A stretch of DNA of 14,101 bases from an uncultured Clostridiaceae bacterium (lineage in GTDB: Bacteria > Bacillota > Clostridia > Lachnospirales > Lachnospiraceae), in contig CAUCBQ010000043.1 of assembly GCA_958441075.1 (NCBI GenBank), positions 1 through 14,101 on the forward strand. Direction: 5' to 3'. Numbering within the stretch: position 1 is the first letter of the stretch; each line of letters starts with the position of its first letter. This document shows positions 6,131 to 12,883 of this stretch, piece by piece. The notes below the pieces were generated by a model. The model searched no databases. It saw only the letters and a program-made list of their open reading frames with translations, and had not been told where the DNA came from. The position numbers and the translations under genes are program-made.

Positions 6131-7969
6131 ATGACCCCATCAACCTACCCCAAAAAACATTTATGGATGCAGACCCTTTTAGCCCTGCTGCTGTCCATTT
6201 CCCTGCTTACCGGCTGTGCCGCTCCAGCTGCGCCCAGCCCGGCTGCAACGCCATCCCAGACGGAAGCAACCGCCTCGGCCTATGAACAGTATGACGAGGA
6301 CACCTTAAAAGTCCAAAGTGACTTCGACGCCTTTACGGACCAGCTCTTCTGCTCTGAAGTCGCCCAGTCCCCGATTACGCTTCACTACACTCTGGCAGAT
6401 CCATCCTCATACGGCATCACCGACTATCCCAGAGATCTGGGTACTGTTTCTGTTGAGGAAATAAAAAAAGACCTGACCGACGTCAGGGAACTGTACAGCC
6501 GTCTGACCGCACTGGACAGCCGGAAGCTGCGGGAGGACCAGCTTCTCACCTATACCATTCTCTCATCCTACTTAAATACCTGCCTTTCTCTGGAGGGACT
6601 GGAGCTCTATGACCAGCCGCTCTCTACTACTCTTGGCATACAGTCCCAGCTTCCTATTCTGCTATCTGAATACCAGTTTTATACACGTCAGGACGTAGAA
6701 GACTACCTGTCTCTTTTATCGTCCATAAAACCCTATTATGACAGCATCCTTGCCTTTGAACAGCAAAAATCCGAGGCCGGACTGGGACTGTGCGACGCAG
6801 TCATCGACCGGATTATTCCATCCTGCAGCGCCTATCTGATCGACGCAGATCACAGCTTTATGGCAGAAACCTTTGCTTCCCGTTTAAATGGAATCGACGG
6901 CCTTACAGAGCAGGAGAAAAATGACTATATCTCCCGAAATAAGGCTGCTCTTAACGAACACTTTGTACCTGCCTATGAGAGCCTGATTGAAGGCTTAAAA
7001 ACTCTGAAGGGAAAGGGAACCAACAACGGCGGTCTGTGTCATTTTCCCGAAGGAAAACGATACTATGAATATCTGGTAAATGCCCAGACCGGCACCTCAT
7101 ATAAAGATATTCCTTCTCTAAAAAAAGCGATTCTGGATCAGATGGCCAATGATCTGACTGCTGTAGACGAACTGCTCACAGAAGACCCGTCTCTGGGAGA
7201 AAAAATCCTTTCCTACAGCTTTTCTCCTGAAAAACCGGAGGAAATTCTGGAATCCCTCAAAGACCGATGCCGGAAGGATTTTCCCGAATTGTCCGGCTAT
7301 ACCTACGCCATTAAATCTGTTCCAAAAGCATTGGAAGGCATTCTGAGCCCGGCCTTTTATCTTACTGTACCCTTAGACCGTCCTCAGGATAACTCTATTT
7401 ATATTAACAACGGAACCACAGGAAGCTCCAGCCTTTATACCACCATTGCCCATGAGGGCCATCCGGGCCATATGTACCAGAATCAGTATTTTAACCAGAA
7501 TCAGCACTGTAATTTAAGAAGTATCCTTGATTTTAAGGGCTATTCCGAAGGATGGGCTACCTATGTGGAGCACTATGCCTATACTCTGGAAAATAACGGT
7601 CTGGAGAAAGGCGTAGGAGAACTGCTGCATCACAATGCGGCCTTTACTCTGGCTCTTTACGCCGTTCTGGATATCAGCATCCACTATGAGGGCTGGGATA
7701 TGGAGCAGGTAAAAAATTATCTGGATCTTTACTTTAAGATCACAGACCCTGATGTGGTATCCTCTATCTATTATGAAATAATGGAGAATCCCGCCAATTA
7801 CCTTACCTATTATACCGGTTATCTGGAAATCCTCACCATGGAACGGGAGGCCAGACAGACACTTGGCGCAAATTACTCCCAGCTGGAATTTAACCGCTTT
7901 CTTCTGGATATGGGGCCGGCGCCTTTTGGGGTAATCCGGACGTATTTTGTGAAGTGGCTGGTGAAGTAA
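6131..7969 (+). CDS. DUF885-family lipoprotein, predicted metallopeptidase
   Basis: The 612-aa protein begins with a lipoprotein signal peptide: a basic N-terminus, the hydrophobic core LLALLLSISLLTGC, and lipobox Cys29, followed by an Ala/Pro/Ser/Thr-rich tether to about residue 48. It is therefore probably anchored outside the membrane. The C-terminal half carries the zinc-site-like IAHEGHPGHMYQ (HEGHPGH at 441-447) and SEGWATYVE (472-480), both hallmarks of the DUF885 family, which resembles gluzincin peptidases. The two His residues and the downstream Glu are the likely zinc ligands. Length is normal. GGAGG lies 10 bases upstream of the ATG, a little far; an in-frame ATG at 6167 has no better site. 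The last 69 codons are duplicated without mismatch at 8680-8886, and the final two residues (VK) come from sequence beyond the duplicated block. Substrate unknown. Confidence 0.85.
   Translation: MTPSTYPKKHLWMQTLLALLLSISLLTGCAAPAAPSPAATPSQTEATASAYEQYDEDTLKVQSDFDAFTDQLFCSEVAQSPITLHYTLADPSSYGITDYPRDLGTVSVEEIKKDLTDVRELYSRLTALDSRKLREDQLLTYTILSSYLNTCLSLEGLELYDQPLSTTLGIQSQLPILLSEYQFYTRQDVEDYLSLLSSIKPYYDSILAFEQQKSEAGLGLCDAVIDRIIPSCSAYLIDADHSFMAETFASRLNGIDGLTEQEKNDYISRNKAALNEHFVPAYESLIEGLKTLKGKGTNNGGLCHFPEGKRYYEYLVNAQTGTSYKDIPSLKKAILDQMANDLTAVDELLTEDPSLGEKILSYSFSPEKPEEILESLKDRCRKDFPELSGYTYAIKSVPKALEGILSPAFYLTVPLDRPQDNSIYINNGTTGSSSLYTTIAHEGHPGHMYQNQYFNQNQHCNLRSILDFKGYSEGWATYVEHYAYTLENNGLEKGVGELLHHNAAFTLALYAVLDISIHYEGWDMEQVKNYLDLYFKITDPDVVSSIYYEIMENPANYLTYYTGYLEILTMEREARQTLGANYSQLEFNRFLLDMGPAPFGVIRTYFVKWLVK
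7754..7960 (+). repeat. 207-bp perfect direct repeat, copy A (inside the DUF885 gene)
   Basis: Bases 7754-7960 are identical by eye to 8680-8886 (offset 926). The match stops sharply at both ends (t7753 versus a8679; g7961 versus a8887). This copy forms the functional 3' end of the lipoprotein gene. Confidence 0.97.
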
Positions 7970-7978
7970 ATTATATGT

Positions 7979-8032
7979 ATGCAAAACAATGTAAAACATT
8001 TTATTGACAATGTTTGCATCATTGCATATACT
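7979..8032 (+). promoter_or_regulatory. Promoter and operator-like repeats of the toxin-antitoxin operon
   Basis: TTGACA (8004-8009), a 17-bp spacer and TATACT (8027-8032) form a near-consensus sigma-A promoter. Inverted repeats overlap it: ATGCAAA (7979-7985) faces TTTGCAT (8013-8019), AATGT (7988-7992) faces ACATT (7996-8000), and a further TTGCAT lies beside the -10. RelB/DinJ antitoxins, alone or with the toxin, usually repress their own promoter by binding such palindromes. That makes autoregulation likely here. Confidence 0.75.
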
Positions 8033-8059
8033 AAAGTTAAATGAAAGGAGGTAATTTTC

Positions 8060-8341
8060 ATGGCTACAACTAATATCAATGTTCGTATTGATACAGAACT
8101 AAAACAGTCTGCTGAAGCACTGTTTGCGGATCTTGGACTTAATATGTCATCTGCAATTACTATGTTTCTTAAAAGTGCTGTCAGCCACGATGGTATACCT
8201 TTTGAAGTAAAGCGGATAACACCAAATGCTGAAACCAGAGCGGCACTTGCAGAGTATGGTGAGATGAAGAAACATCCGGACAAATATAAGAGATACTCAT
8301 CTTTTGAGGATTTAATGGATGAGGTACTTGCAGATGCTTAA
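8060..8341 (+). CDS. dinJ: RelB/DinJ-family antitoxin
   Basis: The 93-aa protein opens with a ribbon-helix-helix DNA-binding fold: the beta strand TNINVRIDTELK (4-15), then helices through LFADLGLNMSSAITMFLKSAV (21-41). The IPFEVK segment (46-51) is typical of DinJ/RelB proteins. The C-terminal part (about 52-93) should wrap around and block the toxin. An AAGGAGG site lies 8 bases before the ATG. The gene overlaps the downstream toxin start, the usual arrangement for translationally coupled toxin-antitoxin pairs. Together with the toxin it should repress the promoter just upstream. The pair sits between two perfect copies of the DUF885 3' end, and the region is visibly more AT-rich than its neighbours, in keeping with acquired DNA. 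Confidence 0.92.
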   Translation: MATTNINVRIDTELKQSAEALFADLGLNMSSAITMFLKSAVSHDGIPFEVKRITPNAETRAALAEYGEMKKHPDKYKRYSSFEDLMDEVLADA

Positions 8342-8606
8342 CATTGTTCCCTCCAACCAATTCAGAAAAGATCTGAAACTCGCCAAAAAACGAGGACTTA
8401 AACTGGAACGCCTCACCGCAGTTATTAATACTCTGGCAGCACAGAAGCCCCTGGATGATAAATATCGCGACCATAATCTGACAGGAAATTACCGTGGTTT
8501 CCGTGAATGCCACATTGAGCCAGATTGGTTATTAGTATATCGTATAGACAATGATGAACTGGCACTGTTTCTGTTCCGTACCGGAACACATGCAGATCTC
8601 TTTTAA
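8334..8606 (+). CDS. yafQ: YafQ-family mRNA interferase toxin
   Basis: This 90-aa protein of the RelE/ParE superfamily most closely resembles YafQ, a ribosome-dependent endoribonuclease that cleaves mRNA in the A site and is neutralised by DinJ. Residues corresponding to the YafQ catalytic set are present: His47 in YRDHNLTG, His60 and Asp64 in CHIEPDW, and His86 in RTGTHADLF. The toxin therefore looks intact. The frame is open to an ATG at 8319, but family proteins begin near the MLNIVPSNQFRKDLKLAKKRG segment. A GAGG box lies 9 bases before 8334, and that start gives an 8-bp overlap with the antitoxin stop, so 8334 is chosen. Confidence 0.92.
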   Translation: MLNIVPSNQFRKDLKLAKKRGLKLERLTAVINTLAAQKPLDDKYRDHNLTGNYRGFRECHIEPDWLLVYRIDNDELALFLFRTGTHADLF

Positions 8607-8679
8607 TCGGATAGGAGGTAAACAATTATTTTATTTACTGTTCTCCCAGTCGAGTAAGTAAGAGAACTCTCACCTCAAA
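8607..8679 (+). other. Remnant spacer with orphan ribosome binding site at the right edge of the inserted block
   Basis: After the toxin stop there is a perfect AGGAGG (8613-8618), but no ATG, GTG or TTG follows at usable distance. Farther on, GTTCTC (8640-8645) and GAGAAC (8662-8667) can form a weak hairpin without a T-tract. The block ends at 8679, where repeat copy B begins. This may be the trace of a gene lost when the cassette was inserted. Confidence 0.5.
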
Positions 8680-8886
8680 GTGGTATCCTCTATCTATTAT
8701 GAAATAATGGAGAATCCCGCCAATTACCTTACCTATTATACCGGTTATCTGGAAATCCTCACCATGGAACGGGAGGCCAGACAGACACTTGGCGCAAATT
8801 ACTCCCAGCTGGAATTTAACCGCTTTCTTCTGGATATGGGGCCGGCGCCTTTTGGGGTAATCCGGACGTATTTTGTGAAGTGGCTG
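8680..8886 (+). repeat. 207-bp perfect direct repeat, copy B
   Basis: This block is identical to 7754-7960. It lies 719 bp after the end of copy A and joins directly to the convergent AraC gene. The perfect identity over coding sequence, wobble positions included, indicates a recent duplication or ongoing gene conversion. Confidence 0.97.
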
Positions 8887-8904
8887 ATTCCGTGGAAGGG
8901 GTGA
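8680..8904 (+). pseudogene. Detached C-terminal fragment of the DUF885 lipoprotein gene
   Basis: The open frame repeats the last 69 residues of the DUF885 protein (starting VVSSIYYEIMENPANY) but then ends in IPWKG and a TGA, where the complete gene ends in VK. It has no ribosome binding site, signal peptide or catalytic motif, so it is very unlikely to be a working gene. The alternative ending may be the original 3' end of the host gene before the toxin-antitoxin block was inserted. If so, excision between the repeats would restore it. Confidence 0.85.
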
Positions 8905-9757
8905 AGCCGGGGTGCTTGAAATAGTCATTGGGATTCATCCCATATGTTTTTTTAAAATAGCGAAAGAAATTTGAATAATCCCTAAATCCAGCCTGCTGGG
9001 CTGCCGCTGTTAAAGGGCAGCCCTCCTCTACCAATTCTCTTAACACATTCATCCGTGTTTTCTGCACAAATTGATACACCGTCATTCCCGCTATTTCTTT
9101 AAACTGATGCATAAAATAATACTGATTCATAAATAAATATTTTCCCAGCGTTTCTACTGTAATCTTATCCTGAATGTGTCTGCGTATATAATTTTCAGTA
9201 ATCTGAAGCAATTGAATATCCTTATTATGCCGGTCAAATGAATATACCGAAGGGGCATCCATATACTGATTAAGAAGAACAAACAGCAACGCAAGCAGAC
9301 CTCTTCCCCGTATATCTGCCCCAAAAACATCCTTTGTATTGTAAAGCTCATACAACTGATCTACATATACCTGTATTTTCCCATGAATCGCAGGGGGATA
9401 ATGATACACCTTAAACTCATTTCTGGAAAAAATAGCCGTCAGATCTACGGTTTCCGTTGACAATGCCTTCAGCGTTTCCGGAAGCACATGGATCGCCATC
9501 CGTTCATACGGAACAGAGAAATCAAGCACTTCCGGAAAATGTTCCTGATACTGATTAATAAAGAGAAAATCCCCCGGTGCCAGATAAAAGGAACTTCCTG
9601 CAATAAAGTATTTTACATGGCCCGATACCAGCATATAAAGTTCATAAAAATCATGGCTGTGTCTGTAAATCTTATCCTTATCTGTATCGTAATATTTAAA
9701 AATACGATAATCCCTGTCCAAATGAAACTGGTGGCCTGAAAAATGTATCTTCGACAT
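8816..9757 (-). CDS. AraC-family transcriptional regulator with N-terminal cupin sensor
   Basis: The 313-aa protein has an N-terminal cupin-like ligand pocket (about 15-90, including HSHDFYELYMLVSG and LAPGDFLFINQYQEH). A linker follows, then a C-terminal double helix-turn-helix AraC/XylS domain (about 185-281: VETLGKYLFMNQYYFMHQFKEIAGMTVYQF and AAAQQAGFRDYSNFFRYFKKTYGMNPNDYF). The start at 9757 has a GGAG site 7 bases upstream. It is divergent from the TRAP operon and is its likely ligand-responsive activator. Residues 291-313 lie beyond the normal family end and are encoded antisense to repeat copy B, so this gene overlaps the DUF885 fragment tail to tail. The tail is probably unimportant for DNA binding. 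The inducer is unknown, though a TRAP substrate or its product is the natural guess. Confidence 0.92.
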   Translation of the reverse strand: MSKIHFSGHQFHLDRDYRIFKYYDTDKDKIYRHSHDFYELYMLVSGHVKYFIAGSSFYLAPGDFLFINQYQEHFPEVLDFSVPYERMAIHVLPETLKALSTETVDLTAIFSRNEFKVYHYPPAIHGKIQVYVDQLYELYNTKDVFGADIRGRGLLALLFVLLNQYMDAPSVYSFDRHNKDIQLLQITENYIRRHIQDKITVETLGKYLFMNQYYFMHQFKEIAGMTVYQFVQKTRMNVLRELVEEGCPLTAAAQQAGFRDYSNFFRYFKKTYGMNPNDYFKHPGFTPSTESATSQNTSGLPQKAPAPYPEESG

Positions 9758-9779
9758 TCATTTTCTCCGCTTCTTCCTT

Positions 9780-9808
9780 ATTATATGCACTTTTTATATT
9801 ATGGAACA
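9780..9808 (-). promoter_or_regulatory. Candidate promoter of the AraC gene
   Basis: On the minus strand TATAAT (9785-9780) lies about 23 bp before the start codon. At 17 bp spacing the -35 position reads TGTTCC (9808-9803), a poor match. This suggests a promoter that depends on or is modulated by a regulator. Confidence 0.4.
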
Positions 9809-9817
9809 GGCCCTGTT
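9805..9817. promoter_or_regulatory. 13-bp palindrome overlapping the AraC promoter
   Basis: AACAGG-C-CCTGTT is a perfect palindrome. It covers the -35 position of the candidate AraC promoter and could be an operator for autoregulation or for another regulator. It does not match the catabolite-response (cre) consensus. Confidence 0.35.
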
Positions 9818-9862
9818 TCAAATCAAGCCTTCCTGAAAGAAAGCCAGTATTTCCCTATCAAA

Positions 9863-9896
9863 AAGCAGGATTCACAATATTAGAAGCAGGGTTTAC
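9863..9896 (+). promoter_or_regulatory. Tandem 13-bp direct repeat, candidate AraC operator upstream of dctP
   Basis: AAGCAGGATTCAC (9863-9875) and AAGCAGGGTTTAC (9884-9896) match at 11 of 13 positions and start 21 bp apart, two DNA turns on the same helix face. Such direct half-sites are typical of AraC-family activators. The second site touches TTTACT (9892-9897), which may act as a -35, with AT-rich sequence after it but no clear -10. A weak promoter next to tandem sites fits activator control. Confidence 0.6.
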
Positions 9897-9980
9897 TATC
9901 GTTATTTTTATATCATAGTGCTATATTTTAAATATGTTTTAAAATTATTTTAGATATTTTATACAAAAGGAGGACTTGCT

Positions 9981-11054
9981 ATGAAAAAAAGAACCTTATT
10001 AATCGCTGCTGCCTTTGCTGCACTTTCCTGCCTTTACGGCTGCTCTTCCCAGAAGGCTCCTGCTGCCCCTGAAACCACAGCCGCAAAAACCGAAGCAGCT
10101 AAGGAAGAAGAAACCACAGCCGAAAAGCCTGCGGACGACGGAAAGGTATATGAACTCCGCTCCAGTACCAATCAGGCACAGACCGGAACCATCGGACAGG
10201 CTCTTGATTTTTTCTGCAAAACAGTTGAAAAAAAATCTGGCGGCCGCATCAAAACAACCGCTAACTATGGAAGCGAACTCGGAAGCCAGTCAGAGCAGGT
10301 GGAGATGTGTCAGGCAGGCGCTTTAGAGCTTGTTCTTGCTGCACCCGGAACCGGCCCCGGAGTATGGGTTCCCGAACTTCAGATGTATGAATTCCCCTTC
10401 CTTTTTGACAGTAATGATCAGTATCGCACCATCACCCGTTCCATGGAAGATGAAGTAAATAAGCGTCTGGCTCCCCATGGTTTTTATACTTACGGTACCA
10501 TGTCCATGGGTTCCAGAGATATGCTTACTGTAACTCCTGTAACAAAATTAGAAGATATGAAGGGTCTGAAAATGAGAGGCCCCAATGCAGTTTATATCTC
10601 CATGTTTGAAGCATTAGGCGCATCCGGCACTACCATGGACTGGAATGAAGTTTACACTGCCATTCAGACAAAGGTAATGGACGGTATGGAAGCATCTCCT
10701 TCCATGATCAACTCCATGAAATTCCAGGACAATGCTAAAAATCTGGCTCTTACCAATCACTGTATGGCCTGCATCCAGTTCTATTTCAACGACAGCTGGT
10801 TTAAGTCTCTTCCCGAGGATCTGCAGCAGGTTATTAAAGACTCTGTAGATGAAACAGAAGCTTTCCAGGACAAACTGGATGATGATGACAACGAAAAAGC
10901 CCTGGAGCAGATGAAAGCTGACGGCGTTACAATCACCGAACTTTCTGACCTTGACAAATGGGTTGAAGCCTGTGCTCCCATGCTGGATGAATACCGGGCG
11001 AAAGGCGATAATTGGAACTCTTTTATCGATATGATTATCGAGTTAAAGAAATAA
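9981..11054 (+). CDS. dctP: TRAP transporter substrate-binding lipoprotein (DctP family)
   Basis: The 357-aa protein carries a lipoprotein signal peptide (MKKRTLLIAAAFAALSCLYGC, lipobox Cys21) and an Ala/Glu/Thr-rich tether to about residue 54, so it is anchored outside the membrane. The DctP fold follows: LRSSTNQAQTGTIGQALDFFCKTVEKKSGGRIK (59-91), then LKMRGPNAVY (196-205), whose Arg199 matches the conserved arginine that binds the substrate carboxylate in TRAP receptors. The IQTKVMDGMEASPS segment (228-241) is also typical. The protein catches an organic acid and delivers it to the DctQM membrane complex, driven by an ion gradient rather than ATP. An AAGGAGG site lies 8 bases before the ATG. 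It is first in the operon. The substrate is probably a sugar acid or similar carboxylate, but this is inference. Confidence 0.94.
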   Translation: MKKRTLLIAAAFAALSCLYGCSSQKAPAAPETTAAKTEAAKEEETTAEKPADDGKVYELRSSTNQAQTGTIGQALDFFCKTVEKKSGGRIKTTANYGSELGSQSEQVEMCQAGALELVLAAPGTGPGVWVPELQMYEFPFLFDSNDQYRTITRSMEDEVNKRLAPHGFYTYGTMSMGSRDMLTVTPVTKLEDMKGLKMRGPNAVYISMFEALGASGTTMDWNEVYTAIQTKVMDGMEASPSMINSMKFQDNAKNLALTNHCMACIQFYFNDSWFKSLPEDLQQVIKDSVDETEAFQDKLDDDDNEKALEQMKADGVTITELSDLDKWVEACAPMLDEYRAKGDNWNSFIDMIIELKK

Positions 11055-11084
11055 CCAGCCTTTTTACAGGAGGTTTCTCTTTCT

Positions 11085-11579
11085 ATGCTGAAAAAATTAT
11101 ATAACATAGTGGATAAGGCCCGTTCATGGGCCATTATCCTTCTTTTAAGCAGTGTCATCATTCTAAGCCTTGTGCAGATAGTTCTTCGCTATTTTACCTC
11201 TGCCAGTCTGCGGCCTTTTGCCTGGGGTGATGAAGTAATCCGTCTTACAGCCATTTGGGTAGCCTTTCTGGCAGCAAGTGTAGGCGTAAAAAATGAATCC
11301 CACCTTTCTGTGGAATTCTTCCTGAATAAGTTTTTAAACCCTCGCCAGCTGGTAATCGCCAAAAAAGCTGCTACCGCTATCGTAATTCTGGCTCTGGCCG
11401 CTGTTGCAAAGGAAGGCGTCACATATACCCTGAACAGCCGCAACGCCATGCTGCAGAATCTGCCTCAGGTATCGATCGCCTGGTTCTATGCATCCATTCC
11501 AGTAGGCTGCATACTTCTTATTATAGAATATCTGGCAAAACTGTTTAGCAAAAATGCGGGAAAGGAGGCAGCATCATGA
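11085..11579 (+). CDS. dctQ: TRAP transporter small membrane subunit (DctQ family)
   Basis: The 164-aa protein has four predicted membrane helices (about 15-36, 52-68, 92-110, 129-153), the standard DctQ layout. Family-like features are QIVLRYF at the end of helix 1, and WGDEVIRLTAIWVAFLAASVGVKNESHLSVEFF across helix 2 and the following loop. DctQ pairs with DctM to form the ion-coupled transporter. It starts 30 bp after dctP. AGGAGG lies 11 bases upstream of the ATG, a wide spacing that may lower its translation. The gene overlaps dctM by 4 bp (ATGA), implying coupled translation and balanced subunit amounts. Confidence 0.93.
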   Translation: MLKKLYNIVDKARSWAIILLLSSVIILSLVQIVLRYFTSASLRPFAWGDEVIRLTAIWVAFLAASVGVKNESHLSVEFFLNKFLNPRQLVIAKKAATAIVILALAAVAKEGVTYTLNSRNAMLQNLPQVSIAWFYASIPVGCILLIIEYLAKLFSKNAGKEAAS

Positions 11580-12856
11580 TTCAGGCTCTACTTGTATTTG
11601 CCGTATTACTTTTCTTCATTTTTTTGGGATTCCCTATTTTTATGGCTACGTTGATGACTGCCATTATCTTCGTAGTATCCATGGATATTCCATTTTCTCT
11701 GGTTACTATACGGCTTTTTGGAAGTATCAATTCCTTTTCCCTGATGGCAATTCCATTTTTTGTACTGGCAGGAAATATCATGGGAAAGGCTCAGATTACA
11801 GACAAGCTTGTAAATTTTGCCAACTCTGCTGTAGGACAATTTAAAGGCGGACTGGGATATGTAAACATTCTTACCTCTATGCTTTTTGGAGGTATCCAGG
11901 GATCTGGCGCAGCAGATGCCTCTGCGATCGGAGGCATGTTGATCCCGGCTATGGAAAAACAGGGCTATGATAAAGACTATGCAGTTGCTGTTACTGCCGG
12001 TTCTTCTATGTTAAGCCCTATTATTCCGCCCAGTATCATTATGATTCTGTATTCTTTTTATACGGAAACACCCGTAGCCCATCTCTTTTTAGGCGGATAC
12101 CTTCCCGGAGTTTTGATTACCCTGTTTCAATGCGGCGTAAACTATACTGCCTACCGCAGACGCGGCTACAATATCCCCATTACTCCGTTTTCTATGAAAA
12201 ACTTTGTCCGCACAGCCATCAGTTCCTTTGGTGCCCTTATAACACCTCTTCTGATCCTCTGCGGTATCGTCTTCGGACTTGTTACTCCTACAGAATCTGG
12301 TGTACTTGCAATTGCCTATAGTTTATTCTACGGTTTTTTTATTTCCAAAAAACTGAAAATAAAGGATTTTCCGGAAATTCTTATTAACTCTGCTGTTACA
12401 ACCGCTGTTGTCTTTATGACTATTGCAGCTGCAGGCGTTCTGGCTAATGTACTGGTAAGAATGCAGCTTCAGAATGAAGTTTTGGATTTTGCTGTCAATA
12501 CACTGAAAAGCCCTCATCTGGCAACTCTCTTCCTGATTGCAGTATTCATGGTTCTGGGATGCTTCCTGGACCCTACTATCATCGTTGCTATGTTTGGCGG
12601 TATTGTAGTAGCTGTAGGAAATGCCTTTGGATTTGATCCAATTCATTACGGCATTCTGATGATCATTGTAATGCAGATAGGAGCCATTACTCCTCCAGTG
12701 GGAACCTTCCTCTTTATTGCCTGCGGAGTCGCCGGGCTGCCTTTGGAAAAAAGCGTAAAACCTCTTATGCCTTATATTGGAGTAATTTTTGCTGCCCTGC
12801 TGCTGATCTATCTGTTCCCAGGGCTTGTAACCTTCCTTCCCAGCCTTATCAGTTAG
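11576..12856 (+). CDS. dctM: TRAP transporter large membrane subunit (DctM family)
   Basis: The 426-aa polytopic protein is the ion-coupled transport channel of the TRAP system, in the ion transporter superfamily. Conserved blocks are visible: SFSLMAIPFFVLAGNIMG (53-70), the hairpin segment GGIQGSGAADASAIGGMLIPAM (105-126) and AGSSMLSPIIPPSIIMILY (141-159). Near the C-terminus is MQIGAITPPVGTFLFIACGVAG. Length and helix density are normal, with no break or missing part. An AAGGAGG site 7 bases upstream lies in the end of dctQ. The gene is followed after 27 bp by a Gfo/Idh/MocA oxidoreductase, so uptake and first catabolic steps appear to be co-transcribed. Confidence 0.95.
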   Translation: MIQALLVFAVLLFFIFLGFPIFMATLMTAIIFVVSMDIPFSLVTIRLFGSINSFSLMAIPFFVLAGNIMGKAQITDKLVNFANSAVGQFKGGLGYVNILTSMLFGGIQGSGAADASAIGGMLIPAMEKQGYDKDYAVAVTAGSSMLSPIIPPSIIMILYSFYTETPVAHLFLGGYLPGVLITLFQCGVNYTAYRRRGYNIPITPFSMKNFVRTAISSFGALITPLLILCGIVFGLVTPTESGVLAIAYSLFYGFFISKKLKIKDFPEILINSAVTTAVVFMTIAAAGVLANVLVRMQLQNEVLDFAVNTLKSPHLATLFLIAVFMVLGCFLDPTIIVAMFGGIVVAVGNAFGFDPIHYGILMIIVMQIGAITPPVGTFLFIACGVAGLPLEKSVKPLMPYIGVIFAALLLIYLFPGLVTFLPSLIS

Positions 12857-12883
12857 GCTGCATCATGAAAGGAGAAAAACATT

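Noticed and set aside
5806..6285. Plus-strand open frame of 159 codons over the metG start and the lipoprotein start
   Set aside because: It overlaps strongly supported genes and promoters in other frames, has no family features, and runs through the palindrome; it is a shadow frame.
7873..8283. Minus-strand open frame antisense to the antitoxin and the lipoprotein end
   Set aside because: It covers two well-supported genes and the TA promoter, and its protein shows no recognisable features.
7961..8679. Insertion sequence or integron cassette as the carrier of the toxin-antitoxin block
   Set aside because: There are no terminal inverted repeats, transposase or integrase, short target duplication or attC-like site. 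The only flanking structure is the 207-bp direct repeat.
8680..8904. The 74-codon frame as a real small gene
   Set aside because: It starts at a GTG created at the junction with no ribosome binding site, and is a verbatim copy of the end of the DUF885 protein.
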